NCBI GenBank assembly: GCA_900770405.1 | Contig: CAAGKL010000105.1 | Span: 1-14,033 of the forward strand | Length of the DNA: 14,033 bases | Reading direction: 5' to 3' | Origin: Clostridia bacterium | GTDB taxonomy: Bacteria; Bacillota; Clostridia; UBA1381 | Made by a program: the position numbers and the translations under genes | In this document: one piece after another, positions 7,405 to 14,033 of the stretch | Position numbering within the stretch: position 1 is the first letter of the stretch | How the letters are laid out: each line of letters starts with the position of its first letter | The notes under the pieces: model-generated | Told to the model about the DNA's origin: nothing | Databases searched by the model: none | Seen by the model: only the letters and a program-made list of their open reading frames with translations

Positions 7405-7429
7405 GCTATAGGGCTTTAACGGGAGCTTT

Positions 7430-8935
7430 GTGTGCCGCGAGACCGCTACTGCGATCGTTCGTTACTCGGGAAAGGAAAATCTTACGCTCGAGCTTTCCGA
7501 TTGCAGCATCACCTCCGATTATACAATGTTCTCTTTTGATAACCGGAATCTCGTGATTATGTCGGCCGACGGCGAAGAAAAATACACCGCAGACATCACC
7601 GTCAGGCTCACGGGCAACAACACGCTCAGCACGGACGATTATGTTTTCTACGGTATGAATATCACCGGCAAGGGCTCGCTTATTCTCGACTGCCTGAACA
7701 CAATGACGGTGCAGGGGATAATATACTACGGCGCAAATAAGCCGACAAAGTCAGCCTTTTATCAGCAATCGCACGTCGAGTACAAAAACGGCGTTTTCAC
7801 TCCGGGCGGGCTTGATTTAGACATTGACGGGGACTTATTTGTACGAAACGGCAAGCTGAACACCGGGTTGTTTGATGATCCCGACGAAGCACCCTTCGAC
7901 TACAGGGAAGCCCCCTTCAGCTACACGGACGGCGTGCTCACCTTTCGGGGCGGCACGGTCATCTCCGAGATAACCTTCACCGCTATCGGTGATGTAAAAT
8001 ATGTGTTCGACGAAGCTGCCGAGCTTAGCTCGGACTATTCTACCGTGTTCCACCAGGTATACGGCAGCGCATCGTTTGAGGCTGCCGATGGTGTAAATGT
8101 GAAAATCAAGTCGGATCAGGATTCCGCTATCCGTGCGTACAGCGCGGTAAGCTTTAACGGCGGCGGCAGAATTACCGTGGAGGCGCCGGTATATTATAAC
8201 GCTGTACACGCCGACGCGGTAATATGCGGCGGCGAGGTATTTACGTCCTGCAACGGCACAAAGTGCTACATAAGCAACAAGAGCGCCGTGTTCGGCAATG
8301 ATACCACCTGCATTTATCTGGATGGGGCTTACTTCTCCCCGTCCGAGAACGGCTCGTACTACGCTTGCGATGAGAACGTCGGCTGGCTCAACACCAAAAA
8401 TACAGACACCGCACTGCTCTATGCCCGGAAAATGCGCAAGACTATCGGAAACACCACTGCAACCTCCATCAGGCTCACTATGAAAAACGCCGACATAGCC
8501 GGAAAAAATGACGAATCGGTCATCTTCTGCGACGGCGATCTCGATATAGTATTGGTCGTCGAAAACAAAATTACACCGGTATCGGCAATGCCGACGCCCT
8601 CTCTCGCGCCCACAAGTATGCGTGCGAATGAAAATATGGCTGTCGACGGCGACGGATTATCCACCTACGGTATGCCGATATGCGTCCAAGGCTCGCTCAC
8701 AATCAGCGGCACGCTTATGCTGAGCGCCTGCTCGGGCGGGCGCGAGTGCACGCTGATTGCCGCAGGCTATTCCGGCGGCAGGCTCGACGGGGTGAAGTCT
8801 CTTCCCCTCAGCGCGCCGAGCCCGAATGTAAGCGTTGCCGTGTCTGAGCTTTGCCCGGAGCTTGCGGGTTCGAAAAAGATTAAGGCTATGCTGTGGAACG
8901 GCTTTATGCCGATAGCGCCAAACGCTGAAAACTAA
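7430..8935 (+). CDS. Still-open 3' part of the broken surface protein gene (501 aa)
   Basis: Longest intact frame of the decayed gene. It is rich in Asn, Gly, Thr and alternating hydrophobic residues, with strand-like repeats such as NLTLELSDCSIT, VRLTGNNTLS, ITGKGSLIL, GRITVEAPV and GSLTISGTLMLS. The pattern resembles the beta-helix/carbohydrate-binding-like repeats (DUF4353 style) of clostridial exoproteins. The C-terminal KAMLWNGFMPIAP is a common tail in that group. It has no signal peptide of its own. A GTG at 7430 has GGGAG 4 nt upstream, but this is probably chance and the true upstream frame is in the preceding fragments. If translated alone the product would stay in the cytoplasm and probably be useless. 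It ends at the bidirectional terminator. Confidence 0.6.
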   Translation: MCRETATAIVRYSGKENLTLELSDCSITSDYTMFSFDNRNLVIMSADGEEKYTADITVRLTGNNTLSTDDYVFYGMNITGKGSLILDCLNTMTVQGIIYYGANKPTKSAFYQQSHVEYKNGVFTPGGLDLDIDGDLFVRNGKLNTGLFDDPDEAPFDYREAPFSYTDGVLTFRGGTVISEITFTAIGDVKYVFDEAAELSSDYSTVFHQVYGSASFEAADGVNVKIKSDQDSAIRAYSAVSFNGGGRITVEAPVYYNAVHADAVICGGEVFTSCNGTKCYISNKSAVFGNDTTCIYLDGAYFSPSENGSYYACDENVGWLNTKNTDTALLYARKMRKTIGNTTATSIRLTMKNADIAGKNDESVIFCDGDLDIVLVVENKITPVSAMPTPSLAPTSMRANENMAVDGDGLSTYGMPICVQGSLTISGTLMLSACSGGRECTLIAAGYSGGRLDGVKSLPLSAPSPNVSVAVSELCPELAGSKKIKAMLWNGFMPIAPNAEN

Positions 8936-8972
8936 AAAAATATCGGGTGGTTTAACCACCCGATATTTTTTT
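8934..8972. terminator. Bidirectional terminator between the broken gene and folC
   Basis: A perfect 10-bp stem (8941-8950 with 8956-8965, core ATCGGGTGG/CCACCCGAT) has a TTTAA loop and is flanked by A7 and T7, so it acts on both strands. The folC stop codon (TAA on the minus strand, 8952-8954) lies in the loop and one arm encodes the last residues of FolC. Confidence 0.93.
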
Positions 8973-10193
8973 GTCCAAAATCCGTAGCGTCTCGCCCGCA
9001 AGATATAGCGAACCGCACACAATCACCGTGCCGTCCCCCGCCGCAGCACGGGCAGCTTCAATTGCCGCCGTCACGTCCGGCGCAGGCTCGCACGCGAGCC
9101 CCTTTTCCGCGCAAGCTTTTGCAAGCTCCGCCGCGCTCATACACCGCGGCATATCCAGTGCGCACACCACCGCTGCGTCAACGCTCGCCGCCAGTGCCGC
9201 AACGCACTCGCCGACCGCCTTATCCTGCATCATCGCCAGCACGGCGACCTTTCTGCCTGAGATTTTATCGAGCGAGCGGCACAGGGCACGTATTCCGTCG
9301 GGATTATGCGCGCCGTCGACTATCATCCGCTCCTCTGCTCTTTCAAACCTCGCACTGTGTCTGCACCCGGCAAAGCCCTCGCAGACCGCGCTCTCCGGGA
9401 TTTGCATACCCTTTTCCCGCAATGCTCCGACCGCCGCAAGCACCGCCGCCGCATTCTGCGCCTGAAATTCGCCCGCAAGCGACAGCCTGTACTCCGTGCC
9501 GACCGCCGCAAAGCCGTCCGGTGTCTTTGCCGCCTTCGGCGCACACACGAGCCGCGCGCCGCGTCGGGCGCAAAAATCCGCGATAACCCGCATAACCTCC
9601 GGGCTGTTCTCCGCCGCAATGACCGTGCCGCCCGGCTTTATCACGCCGCACTTCTCCGCGGCAATCTTCTCTTTTGTATCGCCCAGATACTCTGTATGGT
9701 CGAGCCCGACCGACATTATCATCGTCACAAGGCTCTCGGTAATCACATTCGTCGCGTCCAGTCTGCCGCCCATTCCAGCCTCAAGCACAACAGCATCGCA
9801 CCCGATTTTTTCGTAATAATGCAGCGCGCAGGCGAGTATAAACGCAAACTGCGACACCGATATTCCGTTTTTTTCACACAATTCCGCCGCATAGCCGACC
9901 TCGTCCGCAAGTTCGCCGTCGGCAATCGGCGCGCCGTTCGCCGCGATGCGCTCATTGAACCGCCGTATGTAAGGCGAGGTGAACACGCCTGTGCGATACC
10001 CCGCTCTTTTTAAAATTTCGCCCAGCATCGCCGCCGCGCTGCCCTTGCCGTTCGTGCCGACAATATGAATAAAGCGCAGCTTTTTTTCGGGATTGCCCAT
10101 AAGCGAAAGAAGCCCGGTGAGCTGCTCATTCCCGAGCGGATAGCAGAATTTCGGAATTTTTCCTATATAATCAATCACCTCGTTACAGTTCAT
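8952..10193 (-). CDS. folC: Folylpolyglutamate synthase / dihydrofolate synthase
   Basis: ATP-dependent Mur-ligase-family enzyme that adds glutamate to folates and, in bifunctional forms, to dihydropteroate. It is 413 aa from the ATG at 10193, close to the usual 420-430. Visible motifs: P-loop GTNGKGS (46-52), TSPYIRRFNERI (72-83), LEAGMGGRLDATNV (137-150), GLDHTEYLGDT with downstream EKCGVIKPG (163-188), and DGAHNPDG in the C-terminal domain. I chose the ATG at 10193 because it overlaps the proC stop by one base (TAATG), with AAGG about 8 nt upstream. The start at 10220 would add nine residues and lie inside proC. It is the last gene of the operon; its final codons form part of the terminator hairpin. 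Confidence 0.93.
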   Translation of the reverse strand: MNCNEVIDYIGKIPKFCYPLGNEQLTGLLSLMGNPEKKLRFIHIVGTNGKGSAAAMLGEILKRAGYRTGVFTSPYIRRFNERIAANGAPIADGELADEVGYAAELCEKNGISVSQFAFILACALHYYEKIGCDAVVLEAGMGGRLDATNVITESLVTMIMSVGLDHTEYLGDTKEKIAAEKCGVIKPGGTVIAAENSPEVMRVIADFCARRGARLVCAPKAAKTPDGFAAVGTEYRLSLAGEFQAQNAAAVLAAVGALREKGMQIPESAVCEGFAGCRHSARFERAEERMIVDGAHNPDGIRALCRSLDKISGRKVAVLAMMQDKAVGECVAALAASVDAAVVCALDMPRCMSAAELAKACAEKGLACEPAPDVTAAIEAARAAAGDGTVIVCGSLYLAGETLRILDKKISGG

Positions 10194-11005
10194 TACAGCG
10201 ACCTTGATTTTTCCACGCACGCGCGCACCGCCTCAATCACCGCGCTGCGCAGTCCCTTTTCCTCCAGCACGCGCACCGCCTCAATCGTCGTGCCCGCCGG
10301 TGAGCAGACCATATCCTTGAGCTCGCCCGGGTGCTTGCCCGTCTCGAGCATAAGCTTCGCCGACCCGAGCACTGACTGCGCTGCAAAGGTGTAACTCATA
10401 TCGCGCGGCATACCCGCCATAACCGCCGCATCGGCGAGCGCCTCTATGAACATAAACACATACGCCGGCGACGAGCCCGACACGCCGGTCACCGCGTCCA
10501 TCAGATTTTCGCCAACGATTTCCGCCTTGCCAAGGCTTTCAAAAATCTTCACAACCTCGCCAACCTCGTCCGCATTTGCCGCAAGCGTCTTATTCGGGCA
10601 CAGCGCGCTCATTCCCTCGCCGACCAGTGCCGGTGTGTTCGGCATAACGCGCATAAGCTTAATCTCCCTACTGAACGCCGTCTCGATTTGCGCAACCGAC
10701 TGCCCGGCAGCAATCGAAATCACGACCGCGTCCTTTCCGACAAACGACTTAATATCGTCAATCACGCCGTAGAGCACATTCGGCTTTACCGCGAGCAGAA
10801 CAAAGTCCGCCCCCGCCGCAGTTTTCATATCCGCGCACTTCACGCCTCGCGCCGATGCCAGCTTCTCCGCCTTATTCGCCGCCTTATCGTAAACGAAAAT
10901 ATCCGCCCCCGCAAAAAGACCCGAGCCGACCAGTGCGCCGCAAATCGCGCCGCCCATATTGCCCGCGCCGATAAATCCTATTGTTTTTCCCATTTTTACA
11001 CCCAT
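10193..11005 (-). CDS. proC: Pyrroline-5-carboxylate reductase
   Basis: Last step of proline synthesis: NAD(P)H-dependent reduction of pyrroline-5-carboxylate, in the cytoplasm. It is 270 aa, the normal length. The N-terminal Rossmann motif reads GFIGAGNMGGA (10-20). The C-terminal helical domain carries the family signature: VTGVSGSSPAYVFMFIEALA, then DAAVMAGM, then GKHPGELKDMVCSPAGTTIE. The start at 11005 is preferred to the ATG at 10993 because GGAGG sits 6 nt upstream of the former. It follows yihY by 16 nt and overlaps folC by one base, so it is translated within the operon. Placement with potassium-uptake genes suggests use of proline as an osmolyte, which is inference. Confidence 0.95.
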   Translation of the reverse strand: MGVKMGKTIGFIGAGNMGGAICGALVGSGLFAGADIFVYDKAANKAEKLASARGVKCADMKTAAGADFVLLAVKPNVLYGVIDDIKSFVGKDAVVISIAAGQSVAQIETAFSREIKLMRVMPNTPALVGEGMSALCPNKTLAANADEVGEVVKIFESLGKAEIVGENLMDAVTGVSGSSPAYVFMFIEALADAAVMAGMPRDMSYTFAAQSVLGSAKLMLETGKHPGELKDMVCSPAGTTIEAVRVLEEKGLRSAVIEAVRACVEKSRSL

Positions 11006-11011
11006 TCCTTT

Positions 11012-11016
11012 CCTCC
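11012..11016 (-). promoter_or_regulatory. Ribosome binding site fixing the proC start
   Basis: On the minus strand GGAGG lies 6 nt before ATG at 11005. The alternative ATG at 10993 would be 18 nt away, too far. Confidence 0.75.
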
Positions 11017-11021
11017 GTGCA

Positions 11022-11843
11022 CTACGCCAAATCTCTTCCCTCCGTCAGCAGCACATTAAATTCCGCGCCGACGAGAAATATTATCATACAGCCGTACAGC
11101 CACAGCATCATAAACACAATGGCGGCAAGGCTGCCGTAAACGTAAGAATAATTTGAAAAATTTTCGATATAAACCGAGTAAATATATGAAAATATTATCC
11201 ACCCCGCGGTCGCCAGAACCGCGCCGGGTATCTGGCGGCGGTATTTCGACCCGCGCGGCGCAAACGAGCGGTACACAAACGCGAAGAATGCGCACAGCAC
11301 CGGAAAAGCGATTATCCGGCGGATACCGTCGGCAAAATTCAGCACTCCCGCAAAAAAGGGCAGTCTTGCCGCAAGCAGCCGCAATATGCTCCCGCCGAAA
11401 ACCAGCGCCACCAGTGACACCAGAAGCATTCCCATAAACGCCGCCGTATACAAAAGCGAACGCACCGTCGCCAGGATAGGTCCCGCGGTTTTGTCGGTGC
11501 AGTATACGCGCCGCACGCCGCGCTCGATTGCCGCCATTCCGCGCGACGCCGGCCATATCGCCGTGAGCGCCGTGATTGAGATTACCGAGCCGGAAAATTT
11601 CATAAAAAGCTCACCGACAATCGTGTCGGCAAGCTCGTGCAGCTGCAGCGGCAGGATACGGTTTATCACCTGCGTGACCTGCTCATAGTCAAGCCGCACC
11701 ACAAACTGCGCCAGCGACAAAAGCAGCATAATAAACGGCACGGCGGCGATTATCACATAAAATGACGCCTGTGCCGCGTAAACCGTAACTGCGTCGTCAT
11801 CGACGCGGTTTACCACGCGCATAACAAAGTCACGTATTGCCAA
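11022..11843 (-). CDS. YihY/UPF0761 family inner-membrane protein
   Basis: Polytopic membrane protein of 273 aa in the family once called ribonuclease BN or BrkB. The tRNA-processing activity was later assigned to another protein, so the function is open. About six hydrophobic segments are visible, near 28-50, 85-100, 130-155, 175-192, 205-222 and 240-262. Family marks include AAQASFYVIIAAVPF near the N-terminus, the PASRGM-x-AIERG-type region (98-109), PGAVLATAGW, and the C-terminal YGSLAAIVFMMLWLYGCMII followed by GAEFN. The start is a TTG 6 nt after the trkH stop, with GAGGG just upstream. The next in-frame ATG (11822) has no binding site. It sits between trkH and proC in one transcript. 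Confidence 0.9.
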   Translation of the reverse strand: MAIRDFVMRVVNRVDDDAVTVYAAQASFYVIIAAVPFIMLLLSLAQFVVRLDYEQVTQVINRILPLQLHELADTIVGELFMKFSGSVISITALTAIWPASRGMAAIERGVRRVYCTDKTAGPILATVRSLLYTAAFMGMLLVSLVALVFGGSILRLLAARLPFFAGVLNFADGIRRIIAFPVLCAFFAFVYRSFAPRGSKYRRQIPGAVLATAGWIIFSYIYSVYIENFSNYSYVYGSLAAIVFMMLWLYGCMIIFLVGAEFNVLLTEGRDLA

Positions 11844-11849
11844 ATACCC

Positions 11850-13286
11850 TCACACCCTTCTGACCGCCGGTGACAAAAGCGCCAGTATCGGAAACAGCTC
11901 CAGTCTGCCCATAAGCATATCCGCGCACAAAACCAGCTTGGAAAATCCGGACAGGTGCGCGAAATTGCCCACCGCGCCGATGCGCTCAAATCCCGGGCCG
12001 ACGTTATTTACACAGGTCACAACACCCGAAATGCACTCGGCGACCGATACGTCGTCAAACGACAAAAACAGCATCGACACGCCCGAGACCATCAGATAAA
12101 CTATAAAATACGCGGTTATGGAGTGCACAATCGTATTGTCCACCGCCTTGCCGTCGGCGCAAATCGGGCGCACCGTGCGCGGATTTGCCGCGAGCCTTAC
12201 CTCGCGTGCGCCGAGCTTTGACAAAATCATAAACCGCACAACCTTCAGCCCGCCGCCCGTCGAGGACGCGCAGCCGCCGATGAACATCAGGAAAAACATC
12301 ACCATTTTCGCCGCCGTCGGCCACAGGTCGAAGTCCGCCGAAATAAAGCCGGTGGTCGTAATCGTTGCCGCCACGGTAAAAAATGCGTGACGGAAGGAAA
12401 GCGCAAGCCCCTCGCTCGCATAAAGCACCGCCGTAATTATCGCAACCGCGGCGAAAATTATCGCAAGATACCATTTGAGCTCGCTGTTTTTGAAAATATC
12501 CGCGATTTTCCCGGTGATTATCATAAAATAAATCCCGAAATTTATCCCGAAAAGCAACATAAACACACCGACCACATACTCGACATAGGCGCTGTTATAG
12601 GCGGCGATATTCGCATTTCTCACGCCGAAGCCGCCCGTTCCCGCCGTCGAAAATGCGGTCGTCACCGCATCAAAGAAGGGCATTTCGCCCAAAAGCAGGA
12701 ACACCAGCTCCAAAAGCGTCAGCACAATATAAATTATATACAAAATCTGCGCCGTGTATTTCATTTTCGACACGAGCTTGCCCGCCTTCGGTCCGGGGCT
12801 CTCCGCGCGCATTATGTAGATGGTTTTCGTGTCGTGGTTCGCCGTAATTGCAAGCATAAAAACAAGCACGCCCATTCCGCCTATCCAGTGCGTAAAGCTG
12901 CGCCAGAACAAAACCGAGCGCGGCAGGGACTCGACCTCGGTAAGTATCGTCGAGCCGGTCGTGGTAAAGCCCGACACGGTCTCAAAAAACGCGTCAACCG
13001 GCGAGGCTATCGCGCCCGAGAACACAAACGGCACCGCGCCGAAGAGCGAAATCGCAAGCCAAACAAGCGTCACCGTCAGAAATCCCTCGCCGATATACAT
13101 ATCCTTCTTCTTTTTTCCGACCCTTACCAGCGCCAGCCCGAGCAGCGCCATAGCCGCCATCGGTGCGGCAAAGCTCAGCCACAGGTTTTCCGCATATATA
13201 AAATTCACCGCGAGCGGCAGAGCAAAAAATGCCGCGCACATAATCATAATTCTACCGACCATATTCGCCACGGCGCGATAATTCAT
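11850..13286 (-). CDS. trkH: Potassium uptake channel subunit TrkH/KtrB family
   Basis: Membrane-embedded potassium translocation subunit of 478 aa, nearly the length of classical TrkH. Four pseudo-repeated selectivity loops are visible: GFTTTGST (106-113), TAGTGGF (214-220), TITTTGF (308-314) and VNNVGPGF (426-433), each with the conserved glycine that replaces the GYG of potassium channels. Other family marks are RSFTHWIGGMGVLVF (129-143), GGCASSTGGGLKVVR (337-351) and the C-terminal MLMGRLELFPILALLSP. About eight to ten transmembrane segments are apparent. It follows trkA by 12 nt (AAGGGGG upstream of the ATG) and is gated by TrkA, the regulatory subunit encoded next to it. Ion preference for K+ is known for the family; relatives can also pass Na+. 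Confidence 0.95.
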   Translation of the reverse strand: MNYRAVANMVGRIMIMCAAFFALPLAVNFIYAENLWLSFAAPMAAMALLGLALVRVGKKKKDMYIGEGFLTVTLVWLAISLFGAVPFVFSGAIASPVDAFFETVSGFTTTGSTILTEVESLPRSVLFWRSFTHWIGGMGVLVFMLAITANHDTKTIYIMRAESPGPKAGKLVSKMKYTAQILYIIYIVLTLLELVFLLLGEMPFFDAVTTAFSTAGTGGFGVRNANIAAYNSAYVEYVVGVFMLLFGINFGIYFMIITGKIADIFKNSELKWYLAIIFAAVAIITAVLYASEGLALSFRHAFFTVAATITTTGFISADFDLWPTAAKMVMFFLMFIGGCASSTGGGLKVVRFMILSKLGAREVRLAANPRTVRPICADGKAVDNTIVHSITAYFIVYLMVSGVSMLFLSFDDVSVAECISGVVTCVNNVGPGFERIGAVGNFAHLSGFSKLVLCADMLMGRLELFPILALLSPAVRRV

Positions 13287-13300
13287 ACTCCGTCCCCCTT
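13287..13300 (-). promoter_or_regulatory. Ribosome binding site of trkH within the trkA stop region
   Basis: AAGGGGGACGGAGT directly precedes the trkH ATG on the minus strand and overlaps the trkA stop codon. AAGGGGG gives better spacing than GGAG, which is only 1 nt from the ATG. The overlap favours coupled translation of gate and channel. Confidence 0.6.
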
Positions 13301-14008
13301 ATCCGAAAATCTGCGACAGGTCGCTCAGGTTCGTGCTTCGTGTTACCACAAGCACGCGGTCACCCGCCTCCATTATGCTGTCGCCGTTCGGGATAACCGT
13401 TTTATTGCGCTTGATTATCGCGGCGAGCAGAATATTATCCTTTATTTTCAGCTCCTTGATTTTCACGCCGAGATAGCTCCCCGACACCGCCTTAAATTCA
13501 ATCGCCTCAAGCCGCGCGCCGGCGAGCTTATAAAGCGTCTCGATGCTGCCCTCATTCGCCGCACTGCGCGCGTTCTGCTTTGCACGCACATAGGTCGTTA
13601 TTATATTCGCCGCGATTTCCTTAGGAGTAATTATGCTCTCGAGCCCGATGCTCTCGGCAATCGGCATAAGCGCGTCATTGCTCACCTTCGTGATGACCTT
13701 CTCGACGCCGTTTGCCGCCGCAAACAGCGACACGATAATATTCTCCTCGTCAACGCCGGTCAGCGTGACTATCGCGTCGGTCTGCATAAGCCCCTCCTCG
13801 ATTAAAACCTCCTGGTTTGTCCCGTCCGCCAGAATCACCTCGCATCTGGGCAGCTTTGCGCTTATATCGTCGCACACCCTGCGGTCGCTGTCGATAATCT
13901 TGACGCGAAAGCCCGAATCGGATAGGATTTTCGCAAGATAAAATCCGATCATTCCGCCGCCGATAATCATAACCGAGCGGATTTTCGGGCGGATAATCCC
14001 CGTTTCCT
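13299..14008 (-). CDS. trkA: Trk potassium uptake regulator TrkA, C-terminal half only
   Basis: Cytoplasmic nucleotide-binding gate of the Trk potassium system. Only the second half is present. From the ATG-like Met at 13970 there is a Rossmann motif MIIGGGMIG, an acidic ribose-binding residue in KIIDSD, ADGTNQEVL and TLTGVDEENI (second RCK_N domain). A TrkA_C domain follows (GSYLGVKIKELKIKDNILLA, then GDRVLVV). Before this Met the frame stays open and reads ETGIIRPKIRSV, the linker that joins the two halves of full-length TrkA (about 450 aa). So 13970 is not the real start. In this frame the adapter junction creates a TAG, which makes the gene look as if it begins at 13970. The 5' half lies beyond the assembled contig. 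First visible gene of the operon. Confidence 0.92.
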
Positions 14009-14033
14009 AGATCGGAAGAGCACACGTCTGAAC
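14009..14033 (+). other. Illumina TruSeq adapter left in the assembly
   Basis: The last 25 bases begin AGATCGGAAGAGC and continue as the standard TruSeq read-1 adapter. They are not genomic. On the minus strand they encode the well-known artefact peptide CSSDL, creating a false ORF at 13750-14025. Genomic sequence ends at 14008. Confidence 0.97.

Larger units (their letters stand above)
6087..8935 (+). pseudogene. Broken gene for a large secreted DUF6273-type surface protein
   Basis: One ancestral gene spread over several frames. It can be followed as: KRRVNS then WLSLLLALSLTA and MAAYA (signal peptide, ending about 6175), a DUF6273-like domain (WRVL to WWLRS to QPAFNL, about 6250-6710), two small repeats (about 6915-7385), and a long beta-rich part ending in a KAMLWNGFMPIAP tail typical of clostridial surface proteins. 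Lesions: no ATG at the start (CTG at 6087 where a start is expected); one extra A at 6108; TAG at 6256 where the family has Trp (K-W-R-V-L); TAG plus loss of one base at 6577-6581, in what reads as WWLRS; loss of one base in the C run at 6904-6907; loss of one base at 7165-7166; a shift plus TAG around 7400-7411. No good ribosome binding site is present. The many independent lesions argue for real decay, though some could be assembly errors. Confidence 0.8.

Noticed and set aside
6256..7411. Reassignment of TAG to Trp (alternative genetic code)
   Set aside because: Intact genes in the window (adaptor, SLH, yihY) end in TAG, and the region also has frameshifts that recoding would not explain.
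9306..10013. Long plus-strand ORFs opposite folC, and similar ones opposite proC and yihY
   Set aside because: High-GC antisense shadows of well-matched enzymes, with no motifs of their own.
12387..13805. 472-aa plus-strand ORF opposite trkH and trkA
   Set aside because: Lies wholly antisense to two well-recognised genes, is extremely rich in Arg, His and Lys, has no domain pattern and no ribosome binding site; a composition shadow.
13750..14025. 91-aa minus-strand ORF beginning with Cys-Ser-Ser-Asp-Leu
   Set aside because: Its first codons are Illumina adapter and the rest is trkA in another frame.
1..14033. tRNA, rRNA, CRISPR, insertion sequence or phage genes
   Set aside because: Read for on both strands; no spaced direct repeats, transposase or integrase motifs, or cloverleaf-like sequences were seen.

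Overview
The window is a piece of a chromosome-like contig from a Gram-positive, fairly GC-rich member of the Clostridia, most likely an uncultured gut or anaerobic-community Firmicute. This is inferred from the mix of a lipoprotein membrane-fusion adaptor, an S-layer-homology (SLH) protein, a DUF6273-type secreted protein, a MerR/iron-alcohol-dehydrogenase cassette and strong GGAGG ribosome binding sites. No rRNA, tRNA, CRISPR array, transposase or integrase is visible. The right end is artificial: the last 25 bases (14009-14033) are Illumina TruSeq adapter, so the contig ends there for technical reasons and the gene running into it (trkA) is cut.

Layout. (1) 1-3471, plus strand: a 5'-truncated lipoprotein adaptor with two tandem HlyD-like modules, then an SLH-anchored secreted protein, closed by a terminator (3478-3507) that works in both directions. 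(2) 3531-6041: a MerR-family regulator (minus strand) divergent from a two-gene unit, a carboxymuconolactone-decarboxylase/cupin fusion and an iron-dependent alcohol dehydrogenase. A textbook MerR promoter lies between them: 19-bp spacer filled by a perfect 20-bp palindrome. (3) About 6087-8935, plus strand: one large secreted-protein gene broken by at least six lesions. Its reading frame can be rebuilt as signal peptide, DUF6273-like domain, two small repeats and a long beta-rich C-terminal part; only the last 1.5 kb is still open. (4) 8952-14008, minus strand: a tightly packed five-gene operon trkA-trkH-yihY-proC-folC, ending in a bidirectional hairpin (8934-8972) whose loop contains the folC stop codon.

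How the genes work together. Region 2 looks like an electrophile/aldehyde-response cassette of the AdhR type: the regulator keeps the cysteine at the position used by AdhR, and the targets are an oxidoreductase and a cupin/CMD enzyme. Region 4 couples potassium uptake (TrkA gate plus TrkH channel) with the last step of proline synthesis (ProC), which fits osmotic adaptation, and carries a YihY-type membrane protein and folate polyglutamylation as passengers. I found no clearly new defence or mobile system. The points most worth a second look are the MerR switch, the duplicated adaptor, the decayed gene with its uneven lesion distribution, and the adapter contamination.
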